Assembly: GCF_026802175.1 (NCBI RefSeq)
Contig: NZ_CP113797.1
Location: 5,061,026-5,125,025 of the forward strand
From: Thermocoleostomius sinensis A174
GTDB lineage: Bacteria; Cyanobacteriota; Cyanobacteriia; Elainellales; Elainellaceae
Direction: 5' to 3'
DNA: 64,000 nucleotides
Positions within the stretch are counted from its first letter, which is position 1, and each line of letters opens with the position of its first letter. The translations under genes and the position numbers were made by a program. A model generated the notes under the pieces. The model saw only the letters and a program-made list of their open reading frames with translations, had not been told where the DNA came from and ran no database searches. Positions 19,206 to 27,614 of the stretch are shown in pieces.

Positions 19206-19436
19206 TCACCCTCCCCCAACGATCGTGACAATCTCCAGTCGATCGCCATCTTGAATTTCAGTCCCGTCCCAAAACTGGCGATGCAGAATTTCGCCGTTAT
19301 ATTCCACTGCCACAAGGCGCGGATTCAACCCCATCTGTTCGAGTAAATCAGGCAATCGCGTTTGCGGGTGGCATTGACGCGGCTCACCATTCACTTGCAC
19401 TTGAATCGGCTGAAAAGAATCAATCGAGGTAGACAT
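19206..19436 (-). CDS. thiS: sulfur carrier protein ThiS
   Basis: A 76-residue ubiquitin-like protein that carries sulfur as a C-terminal thiocarboxylate for thiazole formation in thiamine synthesis. The essential end, IVTIVGGG, with the di-glycine tail is present, as is VNGEPRQC in the first strand. The ATG at 19436 is used instead of a TTG two codons upstream. It lies downstream of thiE on the same strand (191 bp), forming a small thiamine locus. Confidence 0.93.
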   Translation of the reverse strand: MSTSIDSFQPIQVQVNGEPRQCHPQTRLPDLLEQMGLNPRLVAVEYNGEILHRQFWDGTEIQDGDRLEIVTIVGGG

Positions 19437-19627
19437 ACCCAATAGACCACTAGATATTCTTAGATACTTTTAAAGTGATAGCGTTTCAGATACATTGCTT
19501 CCATACCCCCGGCTGTCGCTGTTCTCCTTACTCAGGGGAGGCATCAAGAGATGTTACCAGGCTTGAAACACCATCTTAAACGGTCAACGGTCAATAGAAC
19601 TCTAACCCAACGATTTATCTAGTTGGG

Positions 19628-20740
19628 TTATTGTGATTTCACCCGTCTCAACGTTTGTATGCGATCAAGTTGAGAGATGAAAAACTGGGTAGTCAGCGTC
19701 GGTTGTTCCGCCAGCATAATGGCCCGCACGATCGCCACCCGTTCTGCTCCTGCCGACAAAACATCGTGAAGATTTTCCGAATCGATCCCACCAATGGCGA
19801 ACCACGGTATGGTGGCATGATCAGCCGCATAGCGCACATACTCAACCCCGGCGGCGGGTCTACCAGCTTTGGTTGGGGTTTCATACACCGGCCCAACGCC
19901 AACATAGTCGGCTCCTTCTTGAATTGCGCGCTGCAAATCGTCAGGGCTATGAGTTGAGCGTCCAATAATGCGCTGACTTCCTAACAGTTGACGCGCCAAC
20001 GCGATCGGCACATCATGCTGACCTAAATGCACCCCATCGGCATTGACTGCTAACGCCAGATCGACCCGATCGTTCACCAGAAACAGTGCCCCATACTGAT
20101 GACACAACTGTTTCAATGTTTGGGCAGTGTGTAAACGGGTGAGATCATCGGACTCCTTATCGCGATACTGCACCAGCGTCACCCCCCCTTGTAACGCTGC
20201 CTCGACCGTTTCGATCAAATTCACCACTGGAGCCGTTACCAAGTATAAATACGATTGTTGCAGGACTTGAAATCGCTTGTGATGCTCGAGATTACTCTCT
20301 AGGGTGTATACGCGATACCGCATGTGTTTGCAAGCAGTTCCCATCTCTGGGAAGTAGAGTTTGCCATATTCCTCTAACACCCGCAGTGCTTCTTGCACGC
20401 GGCAGAAATTGACCCGCAGCACTTGTGCCACGCTCGATCGCTGCTCTTCTTGGGGATGAGTTAAATCAGTGCCTGAATCGTTGGGCGTATCGCGAGTAGC
20501 CCGGATATCATCGCGATGCCACTGAGCCAATTCTTGACGAAGCTGCTTACAATCACTGGCAAAGTGAGCATTGTTTAACCCAAACCGACACCACTCTTCG
20601 ATGATCCGTAGACCTTCACGAGCGCGGTCTAAATTGGCATCGAGAATCCGATATACAGCAAACTTAGAGAAAGCGGGGTGCAACTCTCTGGACTGTCTGC
20701 CGTCGTGACGATCGTTGTGTTGACTGTAGCTGTCGCCCAT
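19628..20740 (-). CDS. thiE: thiamine-phosphate synthase with N-terminal ThiD2-type domain
   Basis: A 370-residue enzyme that joins the pyrimidine pyrophosphate and thiazole phosphate halves into thiamine phosphate. Residues about 28-150 form the cyanobacterial N-terminal helical domain (YRILDANLDRAREGLRIIEEWCRFGL), assigned to the ThiD2 family. Residues about 160-365 form the TIM-barrel synthase with QYRDKESD, LVNDRVDLALAVNADGVHLGQ and the phosphate-binding GVGPVYETPTKAGR and FAIGGI. Length is usual for cyanobacterial ThiE, which is longer than the E. coli type. AGGAG lies about 12 bp before the ATG. No TPP riboswitch was seen in front of it. Confidence 0.94.
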   Translation of the reverse strand: MGDSYSQHNDRHDGRQSRELHPAFSKFAVYRILDANLDRAREGLRIIEEWCRFGLNNAHFASDCKQLRQELAQWHRDDIRATRDTPNDSGTDLTHPQEEQRSSVAQVLRVNFCRVQEALRVLEEYGKLYFPEMGTACKHMRYRVYTLESNLEHHKRFQVLQQSYLYLVTAPVVNLIETVEAALQGGVTLVQYRDKESDDLTRLHTAQTLKQLCHQYGALFLVNDRVDLALAVNADGVHLGQHDVPIALARQLLGSQRIIGRSTHSPDDLQRAIQEGADYVGVGPVYETPTKAGRPAAGVEYVRYAADHATIPWFAIGGIDSENLHDVLSAGAERVAIVRAIMLAEQPTLTTQFFISQLDRIQTLRRVKSQ

Positions 20741-21066
20741 GCCATCTTTCCACTCCTGTTCTATCGTAACAGTTCCGTACTAGCGACACACAGTGCTACA
20801 TTGCTACAATTAGAGAAAATTAAGCTCACCTTGGACGAGTGTCCGGATCACAAGTGAAGCAGCCGATTGCTGTAACTTGTTTCTGATGTGGCTGGCTGTT
20901 CGTCGAGATCTATTTTTGTTACAAGAGAATAATATTTCTGCCCGATCGATCCGGTTTGTCTCGAATTACGCTACATATAGAAATTAATCTTGAATTTACA
21001 ATCAAAAAACGCTACTTGCAGTAATAAGCTGAGTCACCTTTTCAGTTGGCGTCGGGAGTTTATTTC
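20741..21066. other. divergent intergenic region between thiE and the DUF1565 gene
   Basis: A 326-bp region with the promoters of both genes. No CTGAGA-type TPP-riboswitch core was seen on the thiE side. Nothing else was recognised. Confidence 0.4.
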
Positions 21067-23025
21067 ATGCGTTCACTTCTTGCCTGTCATCGTCCTGCCT
21101 GTCAGCGCGCCAGTGCTTCCGTATCTGTGGTCATAGCAGCCACTCATTCGGCTTTTGCGTCCGAACATTTAAGTTGGGTTGGAAATTGGGTTGGACTATC
21201 GCTGACGGTTGTGTTATGGCAAACCAGTGCTTTGTTGCTGCCTAATTCCGCAGTGGCTGAAGTCATTCCAGCACAGGCCGAATCGAGTTCCTTCGCGGAT
21301 TTCCCTGGGGCTTCCTCACCAACGGCGGAAGCACAGCGGCTTCTATTTGTGAGTTCGATCGTGGGCAACGATGACAGCGGAGATGGTAGTCAGCGATCGC
21401 CCTTTCGCACTATTACCCATGCTTTAAACGTTGCAACCGCTAACACCATTATTTTGTTGGCAGCAGGAACCTACAGCCGCGAAACAGGCGAAGTCTTCCC
21501 CTTACAGCTAAAATCCGATGTGACGGTTCAGGGTGATCCCAGTCGGCAGGGGCAGGGTATTATCATTCGCGGCGGCGGGACATTTACCAGTGCTGATGCC
21601 ATAGAGCAAAATGCTACATTTCTGGGAGCCGAGCGGGCCCAGTTGATTGGCGTCACGATAACTAATCCTTATGCTCAAGGCTATGGGCTATGGAGCAACT
21701 CCGACAATTCACTCATTGCTAACAACACCTTTACTGACAGTCTATCTCAAGCTGTTTTTGTCCCGGGCGATCGATCGAGAGTGGTGCAAACAAATCGATT
21801 CGCTCGTCGCCGTACCGTTGCTTCACCCAACAGCACCGCCCAAACCCAACCCCCTCAAGAGCAACCCCTGATTCAGCCAACTGCTGCCATTACCGAGTTA
21901 CCCCCTGCGGTCTCCGCCAAAGCGGCGATCACGACGCTGCCCCCGGTGCCCTCAGCGTCGCTTGCTTCGGTGACAGCCACCGCCGCTCGATCACCAGCAA
22001 CAGCAGTTCGTCCATCGTCTAACCAAATCACCGTGCTGCCTCCGGTGCAGTTGCCTCGCTCAAGCAGCGATCGTTGGGACACCAGTGAATTCAGGCAAGC
22101 CTCTGCTCTCCCTATTCACCACCCAAGAAGTCCTATGGCATCAGACTCGTTGCTTGCGATTCAGCCCGCTATGGACTCCTCGATTCTGATCTCAGCCTTG
22201 CCCCCGGCACCCACTGCACGCCAACCAGCAAGTTCTCAGACCACGCGACCAGCGATACTACCGCATGCACAGGCATCTACTCGTTCTTTCGTAGAAACCT
22301 CAGCAGAATCCTTTAATCCAGATTTATCCAATTCAGCGATCGTCGAGCCGCGATCAATCCATCAAAGGCCTAGCCATCCCGGATCTGCCCAAGTCTCTGC
22401 TCAAGTTACCTCCCGATCGCTCCAACCCACTCAGTTGCAACAATCAACGTCGAATCAGACCACACCAGCGGCTGTGACAACTTCATCTACCACCGCCACC
22501 GCGATCGAGATTCCAGTTCCACCACCTGAAACCATTGCCACTGCTGTGTTAGATCATGCGACACCGCCGCTTAGCGCCATACAGCTTTTTAATGCGCCGA
22601 TCGAGATTCCGGTTCCACCACCTGAGTCTAGCCAAGCCGAACCAACCATGCGTCCGCCGACAGGTGTCACCGCCAACGCAGCAGAGGCAAACGCCTTACT
22701 GCCTGTGCCTTCGGGCGATATTCCGATTGGCAATGTGGGAGATATGCCACGAGTCAGGATTGCAGGAACACCGTCTCCTTGGAGCAATGGATCACAGACT
22801 AGCGCTGCTGTCAGAGCCAGTTTGCGCTATCGAGTCGTGGTGGATGCCAACAACGACCAGTTGCGATCGTTAGTACAAGCGATTGTCCCGGATGCATTTA
22901 TGACGCAAATCGGTGGACAATCACTGATCCAAGTGGGAGCATTCAGCGATCGGGGCAATGCTGAACAGGTGGTGCAACGGTTGAACCAAAATGGGTTAGT
23001 GGCTGTCATTCACGAAATTGAATAA
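21067..23025 (+). CDS. exported DUF1565/beta-helix protein with proline-rich repeats and a SPOR-like C-terminus
   Basis: A 652-residue protein. The DUF1565 region (about 95-235) begins LFVSSIVGNDDSGDGSQRSPF and has the right-handed beta-helix look of pectate-lyase-like folds. A long Ser/Pro/Ala-rich linker (about 240-570) contains repeated short motifs of the TELPPA/TTLPPV/SALPPA kind and IEIPVPPPE twice. The last 70 residues look like a SPOR domain (RYRVVVDANNDQLRSLVQAI, then IQVGAFSDRGNAEQVVQRL), which binds denuded peptidoglycan. Thus a cell-envelope or septal protein is likely. ATG 21067 has CGGGAG upstream; the frame also opens at TTG 21046. Confidence 0.75.
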   Translation: MRSLLACHRPACQRASASVSVVIAATHSAFASEHLSWVGNWVGLSLTVVLWQTSALLLPNSAVAEVIPAQAESSSFADFPGASSPTAEAQRLLFVSSIVGNDDSGDGSQRSPFRTITHALNVATANTIILLAAGTYSRETGEVFPLQLKSDVTVQGDPSRQGQGIIIRGGGTFTSADAIEQNATFLGAERAQLIGVTITNPYAQGYGLWSNSDNSLIANNTFTDSLSQAVFVPGDRSRVVQTNRFARRRTVASPNSTAQTQPPQEQPLIQPTAAITELPPAVSAKAAITTLPPVPSASLASVTATAARSPATAVRPSSNQITVLPPVQLPRSSSDRWDTSEFRQASALPIHHPRSPMASDSLLAIQPAMDSSILISALPPAPTARQPASSQTTRPAILPHAQASTRSFVETSAESFNPDLSNSAIVEPRSIHQRPSHPGSAQVSAQVTSRSLQPTQLQQSTSNQTTPAAVTTSSTTATAIEIPVPPPETIATAVLDHATPPLSAIQLFNAPIEIPVPPPESSQAEPTMRPPTGVTANAAEANALLPVPSGDIPIGNVGDMPRVRIAGTPSPWSNGSQTSAAVRASLRYRVVVDANNDQLRSLVQAIVPDAFMTQIGGQSLIQVGAFSDRGNAEQVVQRLNQNGLVAVIHEIE

Positions 23026-23069
23026 CTTGAATCATGATTTTTTCTTTGTGAAAGCAGATCGGGGATGGG

Positions 23070-24458
23070 CTATGACCTTCGACCAGAGCCATCCTGGCGA
23101 TACCAGCGAGCGATGCGATCGGGTGATACCCCTAGTAAGTACGCCCCAATGACCAATTGATTGATTAGTGTTGTTTTAAGGATGCCTAGTTTGTGCCAGC
23201 GCCGGGCTGATGTAGTGACAGCACGGGGGACGATGGCAATATGCCCGATCGATCGGAGTTGTCGCACAAACACAAAGTCTTCCATAATTGGCAGAGCAGG
23301 AAATCCGCCAAGCTGGTGAAATGTTTCTGCTTTGAGAAACAGAGCTTGGTCCCCATAGGGTAGCTGTAACAAACGCGATCGCCACTTTACCCCCCACTCG
23401 ATCCACCGCAGTCCGGGTTCTTGTCCGTCAATGTGTAGCTCAAAGGCTCCAGCGACAACATGCAGGCGGGAGAGGGTTGCTTGTACATCGGCGATCCAAT
23501 CGGCGGGCAACCGGGTATCAGCATGAAGAAATAGCAGGATAGAACCAGCAGCAATCTGTGCACCCTGATTCATTTGCTGGGCCCGTCCGGTCGGAGCACT
23601 CAACACAATTGCTCCGGACTGTTGCGCTAATGTTACAGTATCATCTTGGCTGCCACCGTCTACCACAATGATTTCAAGATTAGTGTTGGTTGACTCGGTG
23701 GCTTGATTGGGTCTAGGGAGTTGCCCCTGTGGCAAGATGGCTTGAATCAATGCTGAAATGCGGTGGGCTTCGTTCAATGTTGGAATGATCACCGAAATGG
23801 CAGGTGGTGTGATACCTTGACGCACAGTTTCCCAGATCGGTAAGTCTTCGGGGCGATCGATATCTGCCCGTGTAGCTAGATAGCCGATCGATAAGTTTAC
23901 CTGCTTGGCGGCCGTGACGGTTTGCTGAAATACCTCGCTGGTACTCCAGGCAATGTTAGTAAACAGCGTTGGAATCATGCGACTGAGTCCAATCAAATAG
24001 TAGCCGCCATCTACTGCTGGACCCAGCACCAGATCATGGGTTGCTAAAATTTGAAATGCTTGTGCTAGTTGCTCTGCACCGAGACTAGGACAATCTGTAC
24101 CGATGACAACCACACGCTGAGCACCCATTCCGAAAGCCGCTTGTACCGCATAAGCCATGCGGTTTCCCAAATTCCCAGCGCTTTGAGGACAGTAACACCA
24201 CGCCGATCCTAACCAAGCTTGCATCTGCTGGCGATCGACCTCTGGATTTTCAGTGCCGGCGAACCAAACTGTTGTTGAAATCGAGCGCCGATTGAGCAGC
24301 GTTTGTACCTGCTTCAGCGTATGTTCTGTCATTTGCCGTTGTAGTGCGGCCGCCCCTTCTGCACCCAGCGCCGGAATTAAGCGGGTTTTTGCCTGCCCGG
24401 GTTGCGGATAGCGAGTGAAGATGATGAGATGTTCAATCAAATGTTTTGTAGCAGCCAA
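23070..24458 (-). CDS. fused arsenosugar-biosynthesis-type glycosyltransferases
   Basis: A 462-residue fusion. Residues about 1-215 match the DUF2064 / TIGR04282 family (FTRYPQPGQAKTRLIP, TDCPSLGAEQL, DGGYYLIGL). Residues about 215-462 match the TIGR04283 GT2 family (ISVIIPTLNEAHRI, VVDGGSQDDTV, FLHADTRLP). The two families are normally separate genes beside each other in arsenosugar loci. No arsM, arsS or other arsenic gene is nearby, so arsenosugar as the product is family inference only. The start is a TTG; no ATG fits. It may be cytosolic or membrane-associated through its C-terminal hydrophobic stretch. Confidence 0.85.
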   Translation of the reverse strand: MAATKHLIEHLIIFTRYPQPGQAKTRLIPALGAEGAAALQRQMTEHTLKQVQTLLNRRSISTTVWFAGTENPEVDRQQMQAWLGSAWCYCPQSAGNLGNRMAYAVQAAFGMGAQRVVVIGTDCPSLGAEQLAQAFQILATHDLVLGPAVDGGYYLIGLSRMIPTLFTNIAWSTSEVFQQTVTAAKQVNLSIGYLATRADIDRPEDLPIWETVRQGITPPAISVIIPTLNEAHRISALIQAILPQGQLPRPNQATESTNTNLEIIVVDGGSQDDTVTLAQQSGAIVLSAPTGRAQQMNQGAQIAAGSILLFLHADTRLPADWIADVQATLSRLHVVAGAFELHIDGQEPGLRWIEWGVKWRSRLLQLPYGDQALFLKAETFHQLGGFPALPIMEDFVFVRQLRSIGHIAIVPRAVTTSARRWHKLGILKTTLINQLVIGAYLLGVSPDRIARWYRQDGSGRRS

Positions 24459-24626
24459 TAGATAGAGAGTTCCTTGCCGATCGCTCCACTTATGATGTCA
24501 TCAATTGGTTTGAATAAACTGAAGAGATTCTGAGAACTGGGGAAGGACATCGCCAGAAGTAATGACTGACCAGCATAAATTAATAAGCCTTGATAACCTC
24601 ATTTCGCTTGACAGCTATCGGCAAAT

Positions 24627-25013
24627 TTAGCAGTAGGACGTAATATCTTCACCACACTCATCAGCTAGGTAACACAACGCTCGAAATCGTAATGCTACCA
24701 CCTGATCGTAGACAGGATTCAGTTTGCACATTGGTGGAACATGAGCAAGAACATGTCCAAACACTTTGAGATCGCGCTCAAAGGGACATTGGGCTGGAAC
24801 TAGTTGACAAATTTGATGCGCTAGCTTTGGATTATTAATTTGAATGCTATCTAACCACACCCGTAAAGGACGAAAAACATCGATCGCAAATCGTTGCTTT
24901 GACGGTTGGGTAGGGGTTGAGACATCGATCGCAGATAGGTCTCCATGGGACGGCTCTAGCCAAATCCATGGCGCTAATAGTAAGTTTTCGGGTTTGGTAT
25001 TACAAGCGTTCAT
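24627..25013 (-). CDS. Mo-dependent nitrogenase C-terminal-domain protein (Mo_nitro_C)
   Basis: A 128-residue protein whose last 85 residues match the Mo_nitro_C family (LAHQICQLVPAQCPFERDLKVFG, PPMCKLNPVYDQVVALRFRALCYLADECGEDI). The name is historical: no nitrogenase genes are nearby and the domain is found in many non-fixing cyanobacteria. Conserved cysteines (in PAQCPFER, PPMCKLNP, LCYLADECGE) could bind metal. A paralogue lies at 29018-29317. Function is unknown. Confidence 0.85.
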   Translation of the reverse strand: MNACNTKPENLLLAPWIWLEPSHGDLSAIDVSTPTQPSKQRFAIDVFRPLRVWLDSIQINNPKLAHQICQLVPAQCPFERDLKVFGHVLAHVPPMCKLNPVYDQVVALRFRALCYLADECGEDITSYC

Positions 25014-25156
25014 CGTTACATTTCAACTCATTGGAAGGATGGTGAGGGGAGTTTATAGTGTTCTCTACACTTTCAAAACTAGGTTTATCGGAACCGTTTT
25101 AAACTGAATTTTCCGATTGACCTGTAGCGATTTTAACCATTGCTTCATTATTTTCT

Positions 25157-25204
25157 GGTTATTGATTAAAGGTACAGAGGGGTTATTGATTAAAGGTACA
25201 GAGG
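25157..25204. repeat. 24-bp tandem repeat, two copies
   Basis: GGTTATTGATTAAAGGTACAGAGG (24 bp) occurs at 25157-25180 and again at 25181-25204 without mismatch. It lies upstream (minus-strand sense) of the Mo_nitro_C gene and downstream of the Nudix gene. Confidence 0.9.
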
Positions 25205-25334
25205 GTTGATCATGTTTACGGACTACTTCTCCTGTTGGTTTGGGCTGACAAGCGTAAAGCTAACATTCCTTGGGGCAGTTTTTGGGCGATCGCCGCTACC
25301 TGGTCAGTTTTATCCCGAACAACCGCAGCGTGCA

Positions 25335-25384
25335 ATTGATCCAACTCACACAATTTACGATTGATCCAACTCACACAATTTACG
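25335..25384. repeat. 25-bp tandem repeat, two copies
   Basis: A unit of the form ATTGATCCAACTCACAC...TTTACG (25 bp) occurs at 25335-25359 and 25360-25384 and runs into the last codons of the Nudix gene. The junction may have altered the C-terminus of that protein. Confidence 0.88.
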
Positions 25385-25829
25385 ATCGATCGAATAGGGT
25401 TGGACGAATGCCATAGTGTCGATAGTGCCAGTAGTCTCGTAGAATGCGATCGTGGTCGAAGCAAAGCGGTGTAGGAGTTTGCCACGGCTCAAAAATTCCG
25501 ACGTGTTTAGCATCATCGCCCGCTTGGGGTTCTCCAATGGCAGTTGCCAAAAACACAATGGCGATTGTGTGAAAGCGAGTATCGCGACTAGGATCGGAAT
25601 ACACCTGGAATTGTTCAATTAGATCGATCTCTAGCCCAATTTCTTCTTTTGCCTCTCGTCGTGCCGCCGCCTCGACCGACTCGCCATAGTCTACAAACCC
25701 ACCTGGAAGCGCCCACCCTAAGGGCGGATTTAATCGCTCAATCAGAATAATGGGTCGATTTGGGCGACGCACCAGTTCAACAATAATATCAACCGTCGGA
25801 GCAGGATTTTTGTAAGTCACAAATGGCAA
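25380..25829 (-). CDS. Nudix hydrolase
   Basis: A 149-residue enzyme that hydrolyses a nucleoside diphosphate linked to another group. The Nudix box is complete at residues 43-68 (GGFVDYGESVEAAARREAKEEIGLEI pattern), with the REAKEEIG metal-binding glutamates. The substrate is not predictable; the sequence is close to ADP-ribose pyrophosphatase/8-oxo-dGTPase-like families. The stop codon falls in the second copy of a 25-bp tandem repeat. Confidence 0.9.
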   Translation of the reverse strand: MPFVTYKNPAPTVDIIVELVRRPNRPIILIERLNPPLGWALPGGFVDYGESVEAAARREAKEEIGLEIDLIEQFQVYSDPSRDTRFHTIAIVFLATAIGEPQAGDDAKHVGIFEPWQTPTPLCFDHDRILRDYWHYRHYGIRPTLFDRS

Positions 25830-26225
25830 TAGGAACCGCTAAATCCAGATATTTGTATCAAAATAAACTTTCTGACTTAAGGCTCGCTCATCCGGATGAC
25901 TAGCATCCCCCCCTTTTGAAGGATGAGATTCTAGAGTCAAAAGGGATAGGCTTAAAAAGAATGCTTATATCAAATGACCCAGTATTAGGTGAGTTGGGCT
26001 TGAATGAGCGTTTTAGCCTGAACCGGGTTAATTGCAACTACTGGTTTGACGGGTATGGCTAATGAATGTTGGGCGTACAGGATTGAGTTTCATAACTAGC
26101 TCGGAAATCTTATAGTGGTTTTATAGTAGTGCGTCGAGTTTTTGGTCTAAGGATTTGGTAATAGACATTGAACCGGAACAGGTTATCTGATTGGCTAGCG
26201 TTTATTTAATATGGCAATCTAAACC
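25830..26225. other. intergenic region upstream of the thioesterase gene
   Basis: A 396-bp region between divergent genes, with several GCATT and GGTTTGA-type short repeats. No RNA, operator or terminator was recognised. Confidence 0.3.
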
Positions 26226-26645
26226 ATGCAACCTTTTACGATTCGTATTCACGTTCAATCCAATGACATTGACGTGCTTGGGCATGTGAATAACTCGGTG
26301 TACCAACAGTACTTGGAACGGGCTGCGATCGCCCATTCTGAGTCGTTGGGTTTGACGCTAGAGCGATACCGCGAGTTGGGAGGAGTTTTCGTTATGCGCC
26401 GCATTGAAATCGAGTACCTGCGCCCATCCGTAGTTGGTGATGTTCTCAACATCACTACCTGGGTAGCAGAACTGCGTGGTGCTTGTACGACTCGACGCTA
26501 TGAAATTCGGAAACCCAATGAACGGAACCTTGTGTTAACCGCAGATGCTCTCTGGGTTTGGGTAGATGCACAAACGCTGCGTCCTCGCAGCATTCCTGAT
26601 ATTCTACAAGAGACGTTAGGCGATTTGGCGGTAGTTTGTCAATGA
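26226..26645 (+). CDS. 4HBT-family acyl-CoA thioesterase
   Basis: A 139-residue hotdog-fold enzyme of the 4-hydroxybenzoyl-CoA thioesterase/YbgC type, which hydrolyses acyl-CoA. The motif DIDVLGHVNNSVYQQYLERAA contains the catalytic Asp and the usual helix. The stop codon shares bases with the start of the next gene (ATGA), implying translational coupling with the epoxide-hydrolase-like protein. The substrate is unknown. Confidence 0.9.
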   Translation: MQPFTIRIHVQSNDIDVLGHVNNSVYQQYLERAAIAHSESLGLTLERYRELGGVFVMRRIEIEYLRPSVVGDVLNITTWVAELRGACTTRRYEIRKPNERNLVLTADALWVWVDAQTLRPRSIPDILQETLGDLAVVCQ

Positions 26646-27508
26646 CACTTGCTTCCTGGCAACACAATTACATGATTAGCAACGGCGTTCGGCTGCACTA
26701 TGTTACGCAGGGCGATGGCCCATTGATGTTAATGCTGCATGGGTTTCCTGAATTTTGGTATTCTTGGCGACATCAGATTCCTGAATTTGCTAAGGATTAC
26801 AAAGTAGTAGCCTTAGATTTACGCGGTTACAACGACAGCGATAAACCCAGTGATACTGCTGCTTACCGTATGGGGGAATTGATTAAGGATGTAGAAGGTG
26901 TCATTCGAGGGTTGGGCTACGATCGCTGTGTGTTGGTCGGGCATGACTGGGGTGGAGCTATTGCATGGCAGTTTGCCTATGCTCATCCAGACATGGTCGA
27001 TCGATTAATTGTGATGAACCTGCCGCACCCAGCTAAATTTGCAGAAGGCTTGCGAACAGCCCCACAACTGTTGCGCAGTTGGTACATCTTTTTCTTCCAG
27101 CTTCCAGTCTTACCAGAGTTGATCCTGCAAGCGGGGGATTATCAAATGGTGGCGAATGCGTTCAACGGTATGGCGATCGATAAGACAGCATTCAGTCCTG
27201 AAGATATAGAAATGTACAAGGACGCAGCGGCCAAGCGGGGAGCTTTGACTGCGATGGTGAATTACTACCGTAATATCTTTCACCAGGGCTTCACGTCACG
27301 CCAATGGAGCAAACTCAGTGTTCCGACGCTACTAATCTGGGGCGAGAACGATGCAGCATTGGGTGTCGAACTCACCTACGGAACTGAGGCCTACGTCGAT
27401 GATTTTACGGTTCGCTACATTCCCAATTGTAGTCACTGGGTGCAGCAAGAAAAACCAACCCTAGTAAACCAATACATGCGAGAATTCCTGACGGCTCATG
27501 CGGCGTAA
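26642..27508 (+). CDS. alpha/beta hydrolase, epoxide hydrolase/dehalogenase-like
   Basis: A 288-residue alpha/beta-hydrolase. HGFPEFWYSWRHQ holds the oxyanion-hole motif HGFP, GHDWGG carries an Asp nucleophile typical of epoxide hydrolases and haloalkane dehalogenases, and NCSHWVQQEKP supplies the catalytic His. Both families fit; the dehalogenase-type halide-binding tryptophan next to the nucleophile (HDW) is present in each. The ATG (26642) overlaps the thioesterase stop. A TTG two codons upstream is less likely. Confidence 0.88.
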   Translation: MTLASWQHNYMISNGVRLHYVTQGDGPLMLMLHGFPEFWYSWRHQIPEFAKDYKVVALDLRGYNDSDKPSDTAAYRMGELIKDVEGVIRGLGYDRCVLVGHDWGGAIAWQFAYAHPDMVDRLIVMNLPHPAKFAEGLRTAPQLLRSWYIFFFQLPVLPELILQAGDYQMVANAFNGMAIDKTAFSPEDIEMYKDAAAKRGALTAMVNYYRNIFHQGFTSRQWSKLSVPTLLIWGENDAALGVELTYGTEAYVDDFTVRYIPNCSHWVQQEKPTLVNQYMREFLTAHAA

Positions 27509-27614
27509 ATGAACCTAGCACTCACGGTTACAGAAATGTGGATAGAACGTAGTTCTCGGTAGGGACAGCACCGCCCGTCTACCTTACAACTCGGATCGAT
27601 CGCTCATGGATCGC

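Noticed and set aside
20741-21066. TPP riboswitch upstream of thiE
   Set aside because: No CTGAGA-type core or matching stems were seen.
25157-25384. CRISPR array
   Set aside because: Two unrelated two-copy tandem repeats with no spacers.
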